Shown: positions 20,701 to 35,325 of the stretch, in pieces
Layout of the letters: each line of letters begins with the position of its first letter
Position numbering within the stretch: the stretch's first letter is position 1
Assembly: GCA_001414345.1 (NCBI GenBank)
Contig: LLCB01000363.1
Span: 1-53,693 of the forward strand
Direction: 5' to 3'
DNA length: 53,693 nucleotides
Source of the DNA: Hymenoscyphus infarciens
Lineage: Eukaryota; Ascomycota; Leotiomycetes; Helotiales; Helotiaceae
Notes under the pieces: model-generated
Database searches by the model: none
What the model was told of the DNA's origin: nothing
What the model saw: the letters and a program-made list of their open reading frames with translations, nothing else
Made by a program: the position numbers and the translations under genes

Positions 20701-22640
20701 TTAAAGTAAGACAACTTTTTACCTTCTACTACTAAGCTACTACTAAGCACATAGTAGTAAGCTAAACTATATTAGTACTAGTACTATCCTAAGAAGAATA
20801 CTCGACTACTACTATCTAAGTTCTACCTTTTAATTCTTCTTTCTAATACTTATCTAATATATATTATAATATCTAAGCTTATCTAAGATTAATATTATTA
20901 ATATCGTTTCAGTTCTACGTCGTCTATTATCACTAGATACACTTCCTACTAAAACACCGGCTACTCTACTACTCTATATATTTACTTAAAGCTATAGCTT
21001 TATCCTAGCCTCTAACTATATAGACTTATAAAGCGTTATAGTAGTAATAATAGCTTCGATTACCTCTATATCTTTAGTTTCTAGGAGTCTAGTTCTTATC
21101 TTAAAGCGCTTAACTATAAGTTAAAAGTTAAAAACCTTAATTCTATTTACTATACTTACTTTTATAAGCCTCTAGAATTCCTAGCTACTTTAATAACTAC
21201 GTAGATAAACTCTGCTTTCTTATATATACTCTATTAAAACTAGAATTATAAAATAATACTATTATCTCTAACCTTTATATAAAGTACTATATTTTAAAGA
21301 AGGCTCTTTAATTATAATATAAAGAGAAGGAGTATTATATTAGGTTATAAGAGTATAATAATTATTAAGTATATTAAATCTAAACTAAAAGTATATACTC
21401 TACTAACTATATAATAGGTACTATAGTAACTTATATTAACCCTAGTATTAAACGTTCTTTAGAATACTCTTATCTTAGTCGCCTATTATAATAAGCCTCT
21501 CTTATTTACTTATAATACTTCTCTCTTAGCTACTTATAATACTCCTTTATTAGTCGTTTCTAATAATACTTGTTTCTTAACCACTTATAATACTCCCTTT
21601 CTATCTATTTATCATAATCTCTCTTTCTTAGCTATCTATTATAATACTCCTTTTACTAGCTATAATACTAGTACTCTATCTTCTACTATAAGTAGACCTA
21701 CTTTAATAAATAGATCCTTAGAGTATAGTAGCTACGTTCTAGAACCTAAAAAGCCTAGTAGTCCTATTTTACTAGTTAATCCTTTTAATAATATCTTATT
21801 TAAATAGGTCGGTTTATATTCTTTAGTCTAATATTCTATTCTAACTTACTATAAGAGCTCTAAGAATATTAGCAATAGTAATACTAACTCTTATCTTTAT
21901 ATCCTTAGACTTTAGAAGAAATTAAGATATAGGCTACTTAGAAACTTCTTTCTAAGCTTAATACTGTTTTCTCTTATATATATAATACTATAAATAAGAA
22001 AGAAGGGGATATTTAGATATATAAGGCTCTTATAGGTTTATCTATAAGTAATTTTTTTACCTATCTCGAAGGCTATATAGATTAATATATATACTTTATA
22101 AAAGGTACTATTAATATATTAGATATAAAAAAGACTATAAATAAGGTAGCTAAGAAGTAAAAGAAACTATAAGCCTCTACTATATACTAATTAAAGAAGA
22201 TAGTAAAAGAACTATAATATTAGATAAAGTAGGTCGCTAACCTTCTTTAGAGTACTATAAATCTTATCTTAAGATCTTATTAAAATACCTTAAATCTTTA
22301 AGCTTAAATACATCTAGGTCAAAGATCTATATACTAAGTATAGAAGTAATAAATCTTTAGTATAGAATATTTAGAATAGAAGCAAATATATATAGTAGTT
22401 CTTACTACTAGTAGAATAGATAGGTCAGGCTTTATAATTAATATAGATAGAATAGTATTAAATCTAGTAAATTATCTTTATATCTATAAAGTTAATATAA
22501 AAGATAGGTTTAATATATATAAGATTAGTATACTTAGAATACTTAGAATTAAGATTCTTTTTCCTAAGATACTCTTTTTATTCTAGTACTTTAAGATTAA
22601 TAGACTAATATATAAGCCTCTTCTTAATATTTAAGCTACT
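17756..22640. other. RIP-mutated sequence, no gene
   Basis: AT-rich DNA with pervasive stops. Around 21480-21670 a loose repeat based on CTTATAATACT with T-rich flanks occurs several times at roughly 40-base spacing. Nothing else is readable. Confidence 0.55.
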
Positions 22641-22960
22641 TTTTAAAGCGTAAGCTACTAGAGTAGGCAAGTAAGCTACTTATTAATAGGTAAGCTACTA
22701 GTAATTAATACTTAAATAGTTAATTATTAGTAGATAAGTACTATATAAGTAGATAAGCTTCTTATATATAAGTAAGCTACTAGTAATTAGGTAAGCTACC
22801 TCTAACTAGGTAAGTAAGGAGAAGGAAGCTACTAAGCTCTTATCTATCTTATAAGTAAGCACTAGAATCACTAGTAATCTCTCTTATCTACTATTATTCT
22901 TAATTATAAGTAAGCTTTATATTAATAGTAAGCTCTCTAATTAACTCGAGTAAGCTATAC
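22641..22960 (+). repeat. Cluster of GTAAGCT motifs (plus orientation)
   Basis: Irregularly spaced copies of AAGTAAGCTACTA and GGTAAGCTAC, for example near 22640-22690, 22765-22810 and 22900-22960. Spacing is not constant, so this is a degenerate or fragmented array of the same motif family as 17100-17755. Confidence 0.6.
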
Positions 22961-22989
22961 TATAAATTTAAAGATATTTATATATTTTA

Positions 22990-24660
22990 ATTAAAGATAA
23001 GAGAACCTATTTCTATACTATAGGCGGTAGTGTTAATCTTCTACCCTCCTCTATAGCCTTATTCTTAGTTTCTACTTTTTCGCCTTTTTATATACTTTAT
23101 ACCCTTATTACTACTATCTTTCTATCCTTAGTTTAGCTTTTACGCTCTTAGTATTATAAAGTATAATAGTACTCTTCTTATAAATAGCCTCTTCTATAAC
23201 CTTATTCTTAGATTTAGCCTTTATAACCTTCTTTAAAGCGTTATAAAGACTATAGTATTATATAGTATTATAGTTCTCTTTAATAAAATAGAGTATCTAG
23301 CTTACTACTCTCTTTATCGTCATTTCCTTTACCTTTACTACTAGTATTAGTTAAGATAGTAGTAGTAGTACTAATAGGTATATTCGCTTTTAATCTTTTA
23401 AACAACTTCTTATATAAAGTATAGGCGTTTTTAGCGTATTTTTAGCTAATAAGGGGGCGATCTAGTTAAAATTAACCTAAAGTTATAGATTAATTAGCTT
23501 ATAAGAATTAATTATAAGATAAGCCTTAGAGAGCTAAAGCTTATAATACCTATTTCCTATTTTAGAGTAAGATTAAAGGTTAACTTATATTTAAAATGTT
23601 ATCTATAAATAAGGTAACTATAACTAATATCTATATCTCTTTAAGAGTTAATAAAGTAACTATACTAGTAGTAGTGCTATCTTTAGTATTATTAGTTACT
23701 ACTTTTAATAGAATATTAAAGTTTTAACCTCTAAAAATTACTTATAAAAGATATAGTAACAGCTAATATTATAAAAAGAAGATATAAGGAATATATATTA
23801 AAAGAAAATACTAAAAAGACTATTTAAGAAGAGAAGAATAAGAAGAACTAACTCTTATTAGCTTTATATTTTATATCATCGTTCTTATTAACTAACTTAG
23901 TTTTATTAACACTCTAGCCTTATCTTTAAGTTCTACTTTTTTACTCTTTTAAGCTTTCTACTCCTCTCTTATTACTACCGTCTTTACTAACCTTAATAGA
24001 CTTTAGTCTAGTATTTATACTCTTAGACTTATAGAGTATAGTAGTACTATTTTTATAAAGAGTCTTCTTTAGAATAACTAGCTTACTACCCTTATCGTTA
24101 TTACTATTCTTATTAACCTTACTAAAGAGCTTCTTATATATTAAACAAGTATTATAAGTATATTTTAGACTAATTAAATTAGATATTAATATTAGTATTT
24201 ATTAAAGTATTAGTAATAGTATTAGAAGAAGTATTAGTCTCTATATTATTAAAAGACACGATTTAATTAAAGTTAACCTATAGTTATAAATTAATTAGCT
24301 TATAAGTATAGTATAATATAAGAAAAAAAAAGAGAATAAACTTATATTTAGTATATCTTTTTAAGAGTTAATAAAGAGTAAATAAAGAGATATCTCTAGA
24401 GAGTAGAGTAGTTAACTTAGTACTTCCTCTTATATAGATATATAACTATTTAAAGGAAAATAGAGGTTTTAACTATAAAATATAATAGAGTTCTAATAAC
24501 TAGATTAAAGAGATAAAGGATAATAAGTCTAGTATAGTATTTAAAGGATAATAGAAGTAGTAGATAGAAGACTATTATAAGAGAGAGTAAAACGTTATAA
24601 AACGTCTAAATAACCTAGAAACCTAACTAAACACACTTAATTATATAGTAGTAACTATAT
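22990..24660. repeat. Diverged tandem duplication, about 0.8-0.9 kb units
   Basis: Landmarks recur in order about 0.8-0.9 kb apart: ATTATAAAGTATAATAGTACTC (about 23150) and TTATAGAGTATAGTAGTAC (about 24030); CTAGCTTACTACTC and CTAGCTTACTACCC (about 23300 and 24080); AATTAACCTAAAGTTATAG and AGTTAACCTATAGTTATA (about 23470 and 24265); TTTAAGAGTTAATAAAG (about 23640 and 24360). Insertions and deletions separate the copies. An ancient duplicated element or gene is likely, now unreadable. Confidence 0.5.
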
Positions 24661-25369
24661 TCTTCTTAAACCCTCTTCTCTTTCTTCTATCTAGTCTATT
24701 TAATTTATTCTCTAACTACTTACTTATACTATTTCTCTTTAATTTTAATTATCTCCTCTTAGAATTTATATAAAATTAAGCCTTTACTATTCTTATCTTT
24801 TAGTAATAATTCTAGACTACTACTACTACTATAAGTAGCTAGATAAGTTTTTTATAAGATCCTACTAGTAAAGTATATAAATTCCTCCTCTATATTATAC
24901 TTCTATTTATTTACTTATAATATATAATTAATATTATATTTAACTTTTATACCTATATTTAGAAGAAACCTTAGTAAAAAGGCGTTATAGGTTATCACCT
25001 ATTTATAAAACCCCTTATTATTAAAAAGCCTAATTTTATAATTACTAGGATTTATTAAATATTTAGACTTTATAATTAGACGTAGGTAATAGTAAGAGCC
25101 CTTTATAAATAGTATAATATTATTAGTAAGATAAGTAGAAAGAGTAACTAATATTATAAGTAAAAGAGTAAAAGGTTTAAGAAATTATATAAACACTAAA
25201 TATAGATAGGTCTCTAGGCCTATAAGGATTATATAATAGATAATAAATTAAGATTCTAACTATATATAAAAGACATATTAAAAATATAATAGTTTAATAG
25301 TTACTAGAAATATTACTAAATATAAAGTAAATAGGATTATATTTATTTATTAATTATTAACTAATAAGT

Positions 25370-25990
25370 AGCTTACCTACTACTAAAGCGAAAACTATAG
25401 GTAGCTTACCTACTAACGAGTAGCTTAGCTACCCCCTAGAACCTTTTACCTATATATTATTACTATTATTAGTCTATAAGCTTAGCTAAAATCAACTAGC
25501 TTTACTCTAAGTAATACTAATAGAAGACCTTATCTACTAGGCTTATTCTATACTTTAATTACTCGCTTACCTAGCTAGAAGTAGCTAATTTACAACTTAT
25601 CTACTAATATTTAAGTTCTAGTATATAATAGCTTACTCTTTAAATATTCGCCTACTTATTAAATAATAGCTTATCTATTAATAAACGCCTTACTTACTAA
25701 AACAGAGCTTCTCTATTAATTACTAGGAATTCGTAAGTTATAGATTTCCTACTAAAATATATTATAATAATATTAAGAATAACTAGAATAACGAATATAG
25801 AGAGTAAAGCTTAAATATTTATACTATAGCTTATCTACTAACTTATATAACGTAAAGAAACTTTACTAGTTTATTAATTACTTACTTACTAAGTATAAAG
25901 TAGCTTACTACCTATTAGTAACTTTCTTACTAAAAGGAAATATATCTATTAACGTACTATTAGCTTACCTACTAATAATTAGCTTATTTA
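25370..25990 (-). repeat. Cluster of AGCTTACC motifs (reverse orientation)
   Basis: TAGCTTACCTACTA and close variants recur at about 25372, 25402, 25420 and 25965, with further TAGCTTA forms between. This is the reverse complement of the TAGTAGGTAAGCTA motif in the plus-orientation arrays. Spacing is irregular. Confidence 0.55.
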
Positions 25991-28900
25991 CTAAAGTTTA
26001 GATAAGCTTAGCTCTAAGATACTTAATCTATTCTATATATAAAGAAAAGAGAGTTAAAAACTTATATATTTATATACTTTTAGTATATATTAAGTATAGC
26101 TTATAAATATTATAAACTTAATTATTATATTATTATTATCTTAAATCATAAAAGGAGAAAAATACTAGTAAAGAAAGTAGTAAAATAAATTAAACTTATA
26201 AAACTATAACTATAAAACTAGTACTAACTTTCCTCTACTATATAAACTCTACTATTAGTACTACTATACTTACTATATTAGTACTAGGATAAGTACTCTT
26301 TATAAAGAGCGTTTATAAAGCGTATATAAGCTACGTTTAATAGTATCCTTAGTAGTATAAGCTCTTTTAAGACCTAAATCTACTAGTACCTTATCTTTCC
26401 TACGTCTCTTAAGTATAAGACTATCTATTATATCTACTTTATATTTACCTAGATAAGAAGTATTAGGAATTATAGTAGATATATACTCCTCTTTATAAAC
26501 TACCTAGTTAGCTCTAAATTTTCTCTTTTTTACCTCTCTATTAACGCTCTCTATTATACTCTAATATACTACTTTATCTCTATTACTAATAGTAATTTTA
26601 TCTAAATTTCTATTAAGTTTAAGTAAATCTATATTAGTAGTAGCCTTATTTATATTTTTATTATTTATAACTTCCTCCTCTTCCTCTCTCTTAATTATAG
26701 CTTAGTCCTTAGTAGCTGCTTTCTAGAAAGCAGCTTTCTAGATAGTAGATAAGACGATTTTTATATCTATAATTTTTAAAATCTATATATAGACCTTAAA
26801 GAGAAAAACCTTTAAGCTCTATATTATAATATTAATATAGACCTTATATATATAGTTCTTAAGTATCTTTAAGTCTAATATATAAAAAAAGGAGACAGAA
26901 TATATATAGTATATCTAAATAAGCTTCTCTTTATACTTCTTAGTAATATAGAAATATATAAAGACTTTAGTAGTAGTTTTATTAAAGTAGATAGAATAAA
27001 CTTAGGTAAGTATATTAATATCGCCTTCTTTAAACTAATCTAGAGAGCTGAATTAGCTATAAAAAAAGCAGCTTAAAGCTTTTATAATATAGTAATAGTT
27101 CTATCTTACTTAAATAATTATATATATAAGTGTCTTTTTACTTTTACTTTTAATAATATAAAAGATAAAGAATAGACCTATAATAAGGTTAATAAATAGC
27201 TTCTATAGTTTAGTATTAATAATATCTAACTCTACTAAATTAAAAGCATAGTACTAGAAACTAATACTTACGTCTAGTCTAGGTATAATATAAAGCTTAA
27301 GCTTAATATTATTCTTACTAAGTATAAGTCGAGTCTAGTTATAATAAAATGTTAAATTTTAAGTAGTCTAAATACTAATAGTACTATAAGTAATAAGTCT
27401 ATATAATACGTTCTTTAGATTCTTATATAAAAAAATATATTAGTTAAAGAGGAGTAAGGAAGATATAATTATATACTTAACTCTATTTATTTATTATACT
27501 TAATTAGTATTCTCTAATTTATTAGATAAGAATAGTAAAAGGTTCTTCTATCTATTCTAGATTAAGGAATTAAATAAGTAGTCTTCTCTCTAGCTTCCTA
27601 TTTAATAAGCTTTAAGATAGTAGCTTTTAAGTTTATTCTCTATAAATATAAGATTTATAAAAAGTACTTAATTAACTTACTAGTAATAAATAAACTTAAA
27701 CTTAATACTATATAGATACTTATATAGAATAAACTCTTATATTACTATTATATTAAGAATAAAATAATAATTAAGGAATTACTTACTTTACTTATAGCTT
27801 TTAGCCTTCCTTTTAATAATATCTAGCCTCTTTTTAAGAATTTAAGAGTAAGCCCTAAGTTATTTCTTAAAAGATATATTAAATATATACTCTTCTATCT
27901 TTAAATAACTTTCTATAAAGTTAATTAAATAAGATAAATCTACGTTGTTATTAAAAAAAATTTATATAAGAGAGAGCTCTAAGAGTTCTAAATACTCTAT
28001 AAAAGGTTCTAAATAATTAAGATACTATAGAGACTACTTAAAATATAGATTTAAAGTTAAAGTATAAATAGTAGAGTATCTATAGAGATTATCTATTTAT
28101 TTTAATAATAGAGACTTAGTTAAAGATTAAGTAAATAAAGAAAGAGAATTTAATAGTAATAGTAAGAACTTATTAAGATTATATAGAGACTATTTAAAGT
28201 AGAGGTTAAGAGTTAGGATATAATTAGTAAAAGGCTAGGTTTCTTTAATACTATTTATTTACTTTAAAATAACTAATAGAGAGAAGTACTTAGAAGAATA
28301 CTACCTTTAATTATAGGTAGGTAAGGTAGCTATAGTAGGCTAAGGATTTAATAAAGAGTATTTAGTAGAAAGCTACGTTTAATTATAAGAATATAACTAT
28401 ATATCTATAGTAGACTAGGGATAATATAACAGCGAAGTATAGAAAACAGCTATAAAGGATTTAGTAGAATACTAAGAATCTAATAGAGGCTACTTATACT
28501 ACGTTTAATTAAACTATAAAGTCGCCTTAGTAGAAGAACTTAGAAAGAGTAAGTAATCTATTAAAGGCTATAATTACTTATAATAACTAGAGTTAGAAGA
28601 AGAGGCTATCTCTTCTAAGAATAAGCTATTCTAAAACAAGTAAGAAGGGCTTTAAATAGTAAGGTTTCTAGAGTATATATTTTTAATTACTATTATATTA
28701 ATAGTATATATATATAGAATTTAATAATATCTTAGAATAGTGCTTTTAGTAGCTTAGGGTATTATATAAGCTAAGTATTAGTACTAGATTATTGAAAATC
28801 TAGCTATTATTTATATATAAAATATCTATTTCTACTAATCCTTTATAAGTAAGCTAATCTTCTATAAGTAATCTAGTTCTTCTTAGTTCTTCTAAGTAAT

Positions 28901-31900
28901 CTAATTCTTTATAAGTAAGCCTAGTAGCCTAGCTTTTAAGTTCTATATATAATTCTTTCGTTTACTTATTTACGTTATTTATTCTTAAATAAGTAGGCTT
29001 ACTTATAACTAGTAGAGCTTACCTACCTATACCTTCTAGGTTAATCTAACCTCTCTTATTAACTCTATAATATCTAAGATAAGCTATATATTAATATTAA
29101 CCTTCTAAATAATAGCTTCTAGACTCTTAATAAGTAGTAGCTAGAAGAGGAGGAGAGTAAGTATACTACCTAGCTCTTAAGAAATATATACTTATTATCT
29201 ACTATCTAACTCTAATAACTAGACACTACTAGTTAGGTACTCTTCTTCTACTCTATATAGCTTCTAGAAAGCATTTAACTAATTCTTATATATTTCTTAA
29301 ACTTAAGCTATCTAGCTATTACTTAGTATATCTATAAGGCTTAATAAGTAAGCACCTTATCTTCTACTACTCTTACTAATATAAGTAGCTTATTAACTAT
29401 TAAAGCGAATTAATAAGACGTATTTCTCTTTTAGAGAATCTTTTAATTTAAATGCTTCTAATAGCTAAAAACGTATTAAGCTAGAATAGAATTCCTCTCT
29501 ACTTCTCTCTATTCTTAAAGACTAAAAGATTATTAATAACTAGTAGTTAGCTTCTTAAAACCCCTTAACCTTATATTTAGCTACTCTACTTCTACTAGTA
29601 TTACCCTCTCCTTTATTACTATTATTAAATTTTATATATCTTTCTTCTTTCTAATTATCTATACTAATATATTAAAGGATTATAAGAGTTCTATTTATTA
29701 TTAGCTAGTAGAGATATATAATACTCCTATTAATATTAACACTCCTCTCTCACCTCTCTTAGAATTTCTTAAGTTCTAAATATTAAACTCTTTAAAAAAT
29801 AAGTAGTATTCTAATATAAGTATAATAGATAAACATATAATTAGTTTATTAAAGTAGAACGCTTCTACTTCTATAAAATACTCTTATAATAGTAAGAAAT
29901 AGATATAAGACTTTTATAGCTAGCTTTAGAATAGGCGTATCTAGTCTATAGATAGTTAATATATTTTAAAAGAGTATAAAGACTTTTATAAAATAGTACT
30001 TAGTATTATTAGCTTACTTATAAGGTTTAAAATCGACGAATTATTAGTAACTATAGCTTTCTAATACTTATAAAGTCTTAATAAAAACAAACGTATATCT
30101 AAATCTATAATTATAATACTAATTTCTTAAGTTTTAATATAATATAAAATATATATCTTATTTATTAAAAATAACTCTTATTAAGAATTATATAAGAAGA
30201 AGAAAGTACTAATACTAAGAGAGAAGTCTTATAAAAACGTTTAAAAGTAGAGATTAGCTAAAGAACGCGATTCTAATAAGAAGGTAGATATTACTCTTAT
30301 TATACTAGATAAACTTTATATCTTATTTAACTATAATACTATTATTAAATTCTAATTAAGGGATTAGCTTATACTAGAACACCTAAGACTTATAAATAAT
30401 AGTTAAGTACTAGAGAGAGACTCGTAGCCTAATAGTCTTTAAGAGTTTAAAATAAAAGCTTTTATAGATAAGGAATTATATAAGATTATAAAACACCTTA
30501 AACTTATAAAAGATTAAGATCTATTTTATATAGTCTATTTAGTCTATATTACCTCTTTTCTCTAAGAAAGGAAGCTAATAAAAGACGTTAATAAGAGAGT
30601 ATACTCTTAAGTATAAAATAGAGAGTTCTAGCTTTATTAAAAGTAGTAAAAGTTAAATACTAAGCTAAAGGAATTAGTAAACGCTAATAATAAGGTAGTA
30701 GATAATAGTACTAGATACGTTATTAATAAAGAGAGCTTTATATTTTCTATAACTACTATCTCTAAAATTATTACTCTATAAGTCTACTTTATAAAAACTA
30801 AAATAAGTACTACCTTATATTATATAGCTAACTTTAAGTCTTTTAAATTTAATTACTATAAAAATATCTAAGTATTTTAGTAAACATTCCTTACTATTAT
30901 CTAATAGATAAGGTTTTAGTATTTATTTAAACTTAAAGCTAAAATCTAAAAACTACTAAAGTAGGAATAAGTATAAGAGTATAGTAGTAGTAGTAGAATG
31001 TTAGATAGCTCTAGGAATTTACTTTTATAATAAGTAACTTTTATAATAGATAACTTTTATAATAGGAGTTTTTAGAGTTTTTATAATTTAATTTTATTTC
31101 TTATATATATATAGGCGCCGGTCTTAAACGAGTAAACTCTTCTCTTATAAGTAAGCTCTAGAATAATAAGTAAGCTCTTATCTTATACTAATAAAAACCT
31201 CTATAAATAAATAAGTAAGCTACTAACTCTTAGGTAAGCTCTTAAAATATAAGTAAGCTATAAATTTATAGCTTATCTCTTAAAAGAGTAGAGCGTACTA
31301 GACTATCTATAGGTTTTATTATATGTTAGAACTGTTAGTTATATTCTATAGACTTAAAGAAGTTAAGAGTTATCTCTATTAAATATAACTAATAGTTCTA
31401 ACGTATATTAAAACCTTATTATAGTTTAGAAGAAGTTAAGCTATACTATAGTTACTTAGCTATAAAAAGTAATAATACTCTTAATAGACTAAAAGAAAGA
31501 TATTAGTGTCTAGCTTACTTAAGAATTATACTTATTTACTTAGAACTCTACTAGCTTATTATTAATTTAATAGTAGAGTTAAAAGTATAGTAGTAGTAGT
31601 AGTATATCTAAGAAGTACTTATTAGTAGGTCTATTACTTTAAATATAAGTACTCTTAGTAATATCCTACTTCTTATAAGTACTATAAAGTAATAAAAGAA
31701 GAAAGTTTTTTTTTACCTTTTTTCTCTTCTTAGCTACTATGTCTAAGACTACTATTTAAGATACTAAAGATATATTACTCTTTTTAAAGAAATATATATT
31801 AGAGGAAATTAAGTAATTATTATATAGATTATATAGATTAAAAGAAGAGATACCTTAGTAATTAAGATTATAAAAGAGATAGAAATAATAGTAATAGTAA

Positions 31901-33699
31901 TATACTATCTACTACTAGGCTAGTATAAATATAAATTAATTTACCTAGATAAAGTAAGCTAGCTTCTAATTAAGTAAGCTAGTAAAATTACTATATATTA
32001 GTTTAACTAACTTCTAAGAGTATCTAAGTGTTTATCTCTTATCTAGTATACCTTTATATTCTTTCTATTACTAGGAAGCTATTAATACTTTAATAAGGCT
32101 GTTTAAACTAATACTTTCTTAGTAATAGTTTTATTTAGAGAGAAAATAAGCTAGCTTACTCTATTTATTAGCTTAGATATAGTATTAATAGTATAAGTAA
32201 TATAAGTATATTAGTACCTTTAGTAAAGAATTCTCTAACTAGGTTCTTAGAGCTAGCTATAGAACTATATAAGTTTTAATTAGTATTAATTAGTAATTAT
32301 ACTTACTAAAACATATAAATAAGCTAGAAAATAGTAGAATTAACGCTTAAAGTAAGTAAGCTAGCTAAAACTCTTCTTTACTTCTTCTAAGTTATAAGTA
32401 TAAAGTCTTCTTTATTTATTTATAGTAAAGAATATAAATTACTAAATAACGAAATAATAGTAGAGATAAAAAGCTAAATAATCGAATTATCTAATAAATT
32501 CTACTAATAACTATAACACCTAGTATAGTAAGATAGAGTTAATATATAACATATTCTTCTCTATATATATAGTACTCTTAAGATCTCTATATTTACTATT
32601 ATACTACTATAACGCTAAAGTACCTAGTAGTACTACTAAAAGATTAAGAAATTTAAGACGCTATATTATTTAAAGAGACCTAGTAAATAGAAGAAACAAG
32701 AGAGCCTAGATCTTATTAAAAGTTAAGAATTAATATTCTAGGTATTAAAGTATAATTTGTTAAGTAAATAAGAGAAATTATAACTTACTTTTAAATTAGA
32801 TAAGTACTTTCTTAATATATTTAAAACACTCCTACTATTACCTCCTAAGTAATAGCTTAACATTAAGCTTTATAAGATATAGTACTAAGAGATTAAGAAA
32901 AGGAGGTTAGAAAAGAAGAAGCTATTACTAAATATATATATAAGAATTATAAGTATTAAAATACTTTTAGTTATAGTATATCTAACTTTTAAATAAGTAA
33001 AGAAGCTAGGAAATGTTAAGATTAATATAATAAGCTATCTTAAGAATTAGTCTATACTTAAAACGCGAATATATACTATAGTTATATATATAGAGTAAGG
33101 AATAAGAATATACGAAGTTCTTAAGAATACTAGGCTTAGAATTACTCTCTTTAATAGATATATTAAGTCTAGTAACTTTATCTTTTTAAACTAAGCTAAT
33201 AAGGCTATATTAAAGCTTATATTAGTAAATATAGGTAAAGGAATCTATATATAAAGAGAGGAATCGTCGTCGCTTTATAAGTAAATAGACCTGAATTCTC
33301 TTATAATTAGACCTACCTCTTATACTAATTCTAGGCCTAAGAATAGAGTTTAAGTTAAGAAAATATATAGTATAATCTAGTAAAAGCTATTAGAAGGTTT
33401 TAATAAAGTAATAGGTTTAAAAAAGTAAGCTAAAAAGAGGTTATCTCTAGTACTAAAAATAAAGAACTTAATAGTATCTAAAGGTATTATACTTTATATA
33501 AATATTAAGAGGTTAATAGGTGATTTAATTCTTTAGTAGTATAAGAAGAAGAATATATATCTAGAACTTAAAATAGTATAGTAGAAGATTTTTAATAAGC
33601 TCTATTTAAACCTATTAAATATTTAGTTTTCTATATAATATAAGCATAGCTAGAATTAATAGATTATAAATGTTTTAGCTAAGATATCGCTTCTTAATT
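25991..33699. other. RIP-mutated sequence, no gene
   Basis: Nearly 8 kb of AT-rich, stop-riddled DNA. Short groups of GTAAGC motifs occur near 28850-28925 and 31135-31260. I could not recognise any transposon protein, terminal repeat or RNA gene. Confidence 0.55.
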
Positions 33700-34230
33700 T
33701 TACTAGTAAGTCGTAACTAATTATACTAGCTTACTTATAAAAGTTATAGCTTACTTAATAAAGTATTTCTTATCTAACTAATTCTAGCTTACTTAAAAAT
33801 TATATTCAGTAACTTTACTAGCTTACTCGACGATTATATAAGCTTACTTAGTAACTTTACTAGCTTACTTAACTAATTCTAGCTTACTCGATAATTATAC
33901 TAGCTTACTTAGTAATTTTACTAGCTTACTTAACTAATTCTAGCTTACTTAACAATTATACTAGCTTACTTAGTAACTTTATTAGCTTACTTAACTAATT
34001 CTAGCTTACTTAACGATTATACTAGCTTACTTAGTAATTTCACTAGCTTACTTAACTAATTCTAGCTTACTCGACGATTATACTAGCTTACTTAGTAATT
34101 TTACTAGCTTACTTAACTAATTCTAGCTTACTCGACGATTATACTAGCTTACTTAGCAATTTTACTAGCTTTTTTAACTAATTCTAGTTAACTTAGAAAT
34201 TATATTAGTATAACCTAATTCTAGCTTACT
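33700..34230 (-). repeat. 61-bp tandem array, about 8 copies
   Basis: The anchor AACTAATTCTAGCTTACT recurs at 33871, 33932, 33993, 34054, 34115 and 34176, a constant 61-base period, with more degenerate copies to the left. Each unit has three AGCTTACT boxes separated by TAGTAATTTTACT and CGACGATTATACT. The AGCTTAC core is the reverse complement of the GTAAGCT core of the other arrays. Confidence 0.92.
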
Positions 34231-35089
34231 TAATAACCTCTTAAAATCCCTAGAAACTTAAACTTTTTAAAAACTCTTAAATCTCTATAATTCTATACTA
34301 ATAAGAATTCTAATTAAATTAAATAATATAATAGTAAGTAGTTTATTAATTATAAATTATAGAAAATGTTTTAAATTAAGTATAGAAAATAGAATATATA
34401 AAAAATTAAAAAGATAAATTAATAAGTTAACTAAAAAACTCTATATATAGTAAGCTAAATAAATAAAGCTAATAAATTTATAAGTAAATAAGATAAATAA
34501 ACTTTAAATAAACTTATAACTTATACTAGTAAGAGTTAAAACTTATAAGCTAGTCTTTCTCTACTAAAATATAAGTAATAATATTAAGACTATAAACTTA
34601 GTAAACTAAGAGTATAGGTTATAGTTATTAATACTATTCCTTTAAATTTTTATTCTTAAGTTATAGTATTAAGGAATCTACCTAGATATGTTATAAAACC
34701 TTAATTTTTTAGTATAAGTTTTAGTAGTAAATTTTATAACTAAGTTAAATAAATAAGTAAGGTAAATAAATATATTTATAAGTAAGCTAAATAAGACTAA
34801 GAAATAAATAATTTTATAAGCTAGCTAGTCGAGTTTATTAAATAAATATAAAGCTAAGAAATTTTAAATTTAAAAAAACTATATCTATTATAAGAATAGT
34901 TACTAATATAAGTAAATTCTATCTAATCTATATTAATAGTTAAATAAAGTATTTAAGAATTATTAAGCTATAAGTAATTATATAAATACTAAGTAGAATA
35001 TTATAAGTCTTCTAATATATTTATTAGTATTACTAATACTAGTAATAGTAGTAACAACCTTAATAGCTTAATTTATATAAAGAGATTTC
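34231..35089. other. RIP-mutated sequence, no gene
   Basis: Extremely AT-rich, with many AAATAAATAAG stretches. Nothing readable. Confidence 0.55.
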
Positions 35090-35325
35090 ACTTATCTAGA
35101 GATAGACTAGGTATAGGTACTAGTACTAGGGATCTTTTATTTAGAGATTAACTAGATACTAAGGATCTTTTATCTAGAGATAGAGATAGACTAGGTATAT
35201 ATACTAATACTAAGGATCTTTTATTTAGAGATTAACTAGGTACTAGAGATCTCTTATCTAAAGATAGAGATAGACTAAGTATATATTCTAGTACTAGGGA
35301 TCTATTATTTAAAGATTAAAGTATT
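35090..35325 (+). repeat. About 84-bp tandem array, 3 copies
   Basis: GATAGACTA recurs at 35101, 35184 and 35269. Each copy is followed by a GTACTAGTACTAGGGATCT-like block, TTTAGAGATTAACTAG and a second GATCT block. This sequence is unrelated to the GTAAGCT arrays. Confidence 0.85.
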
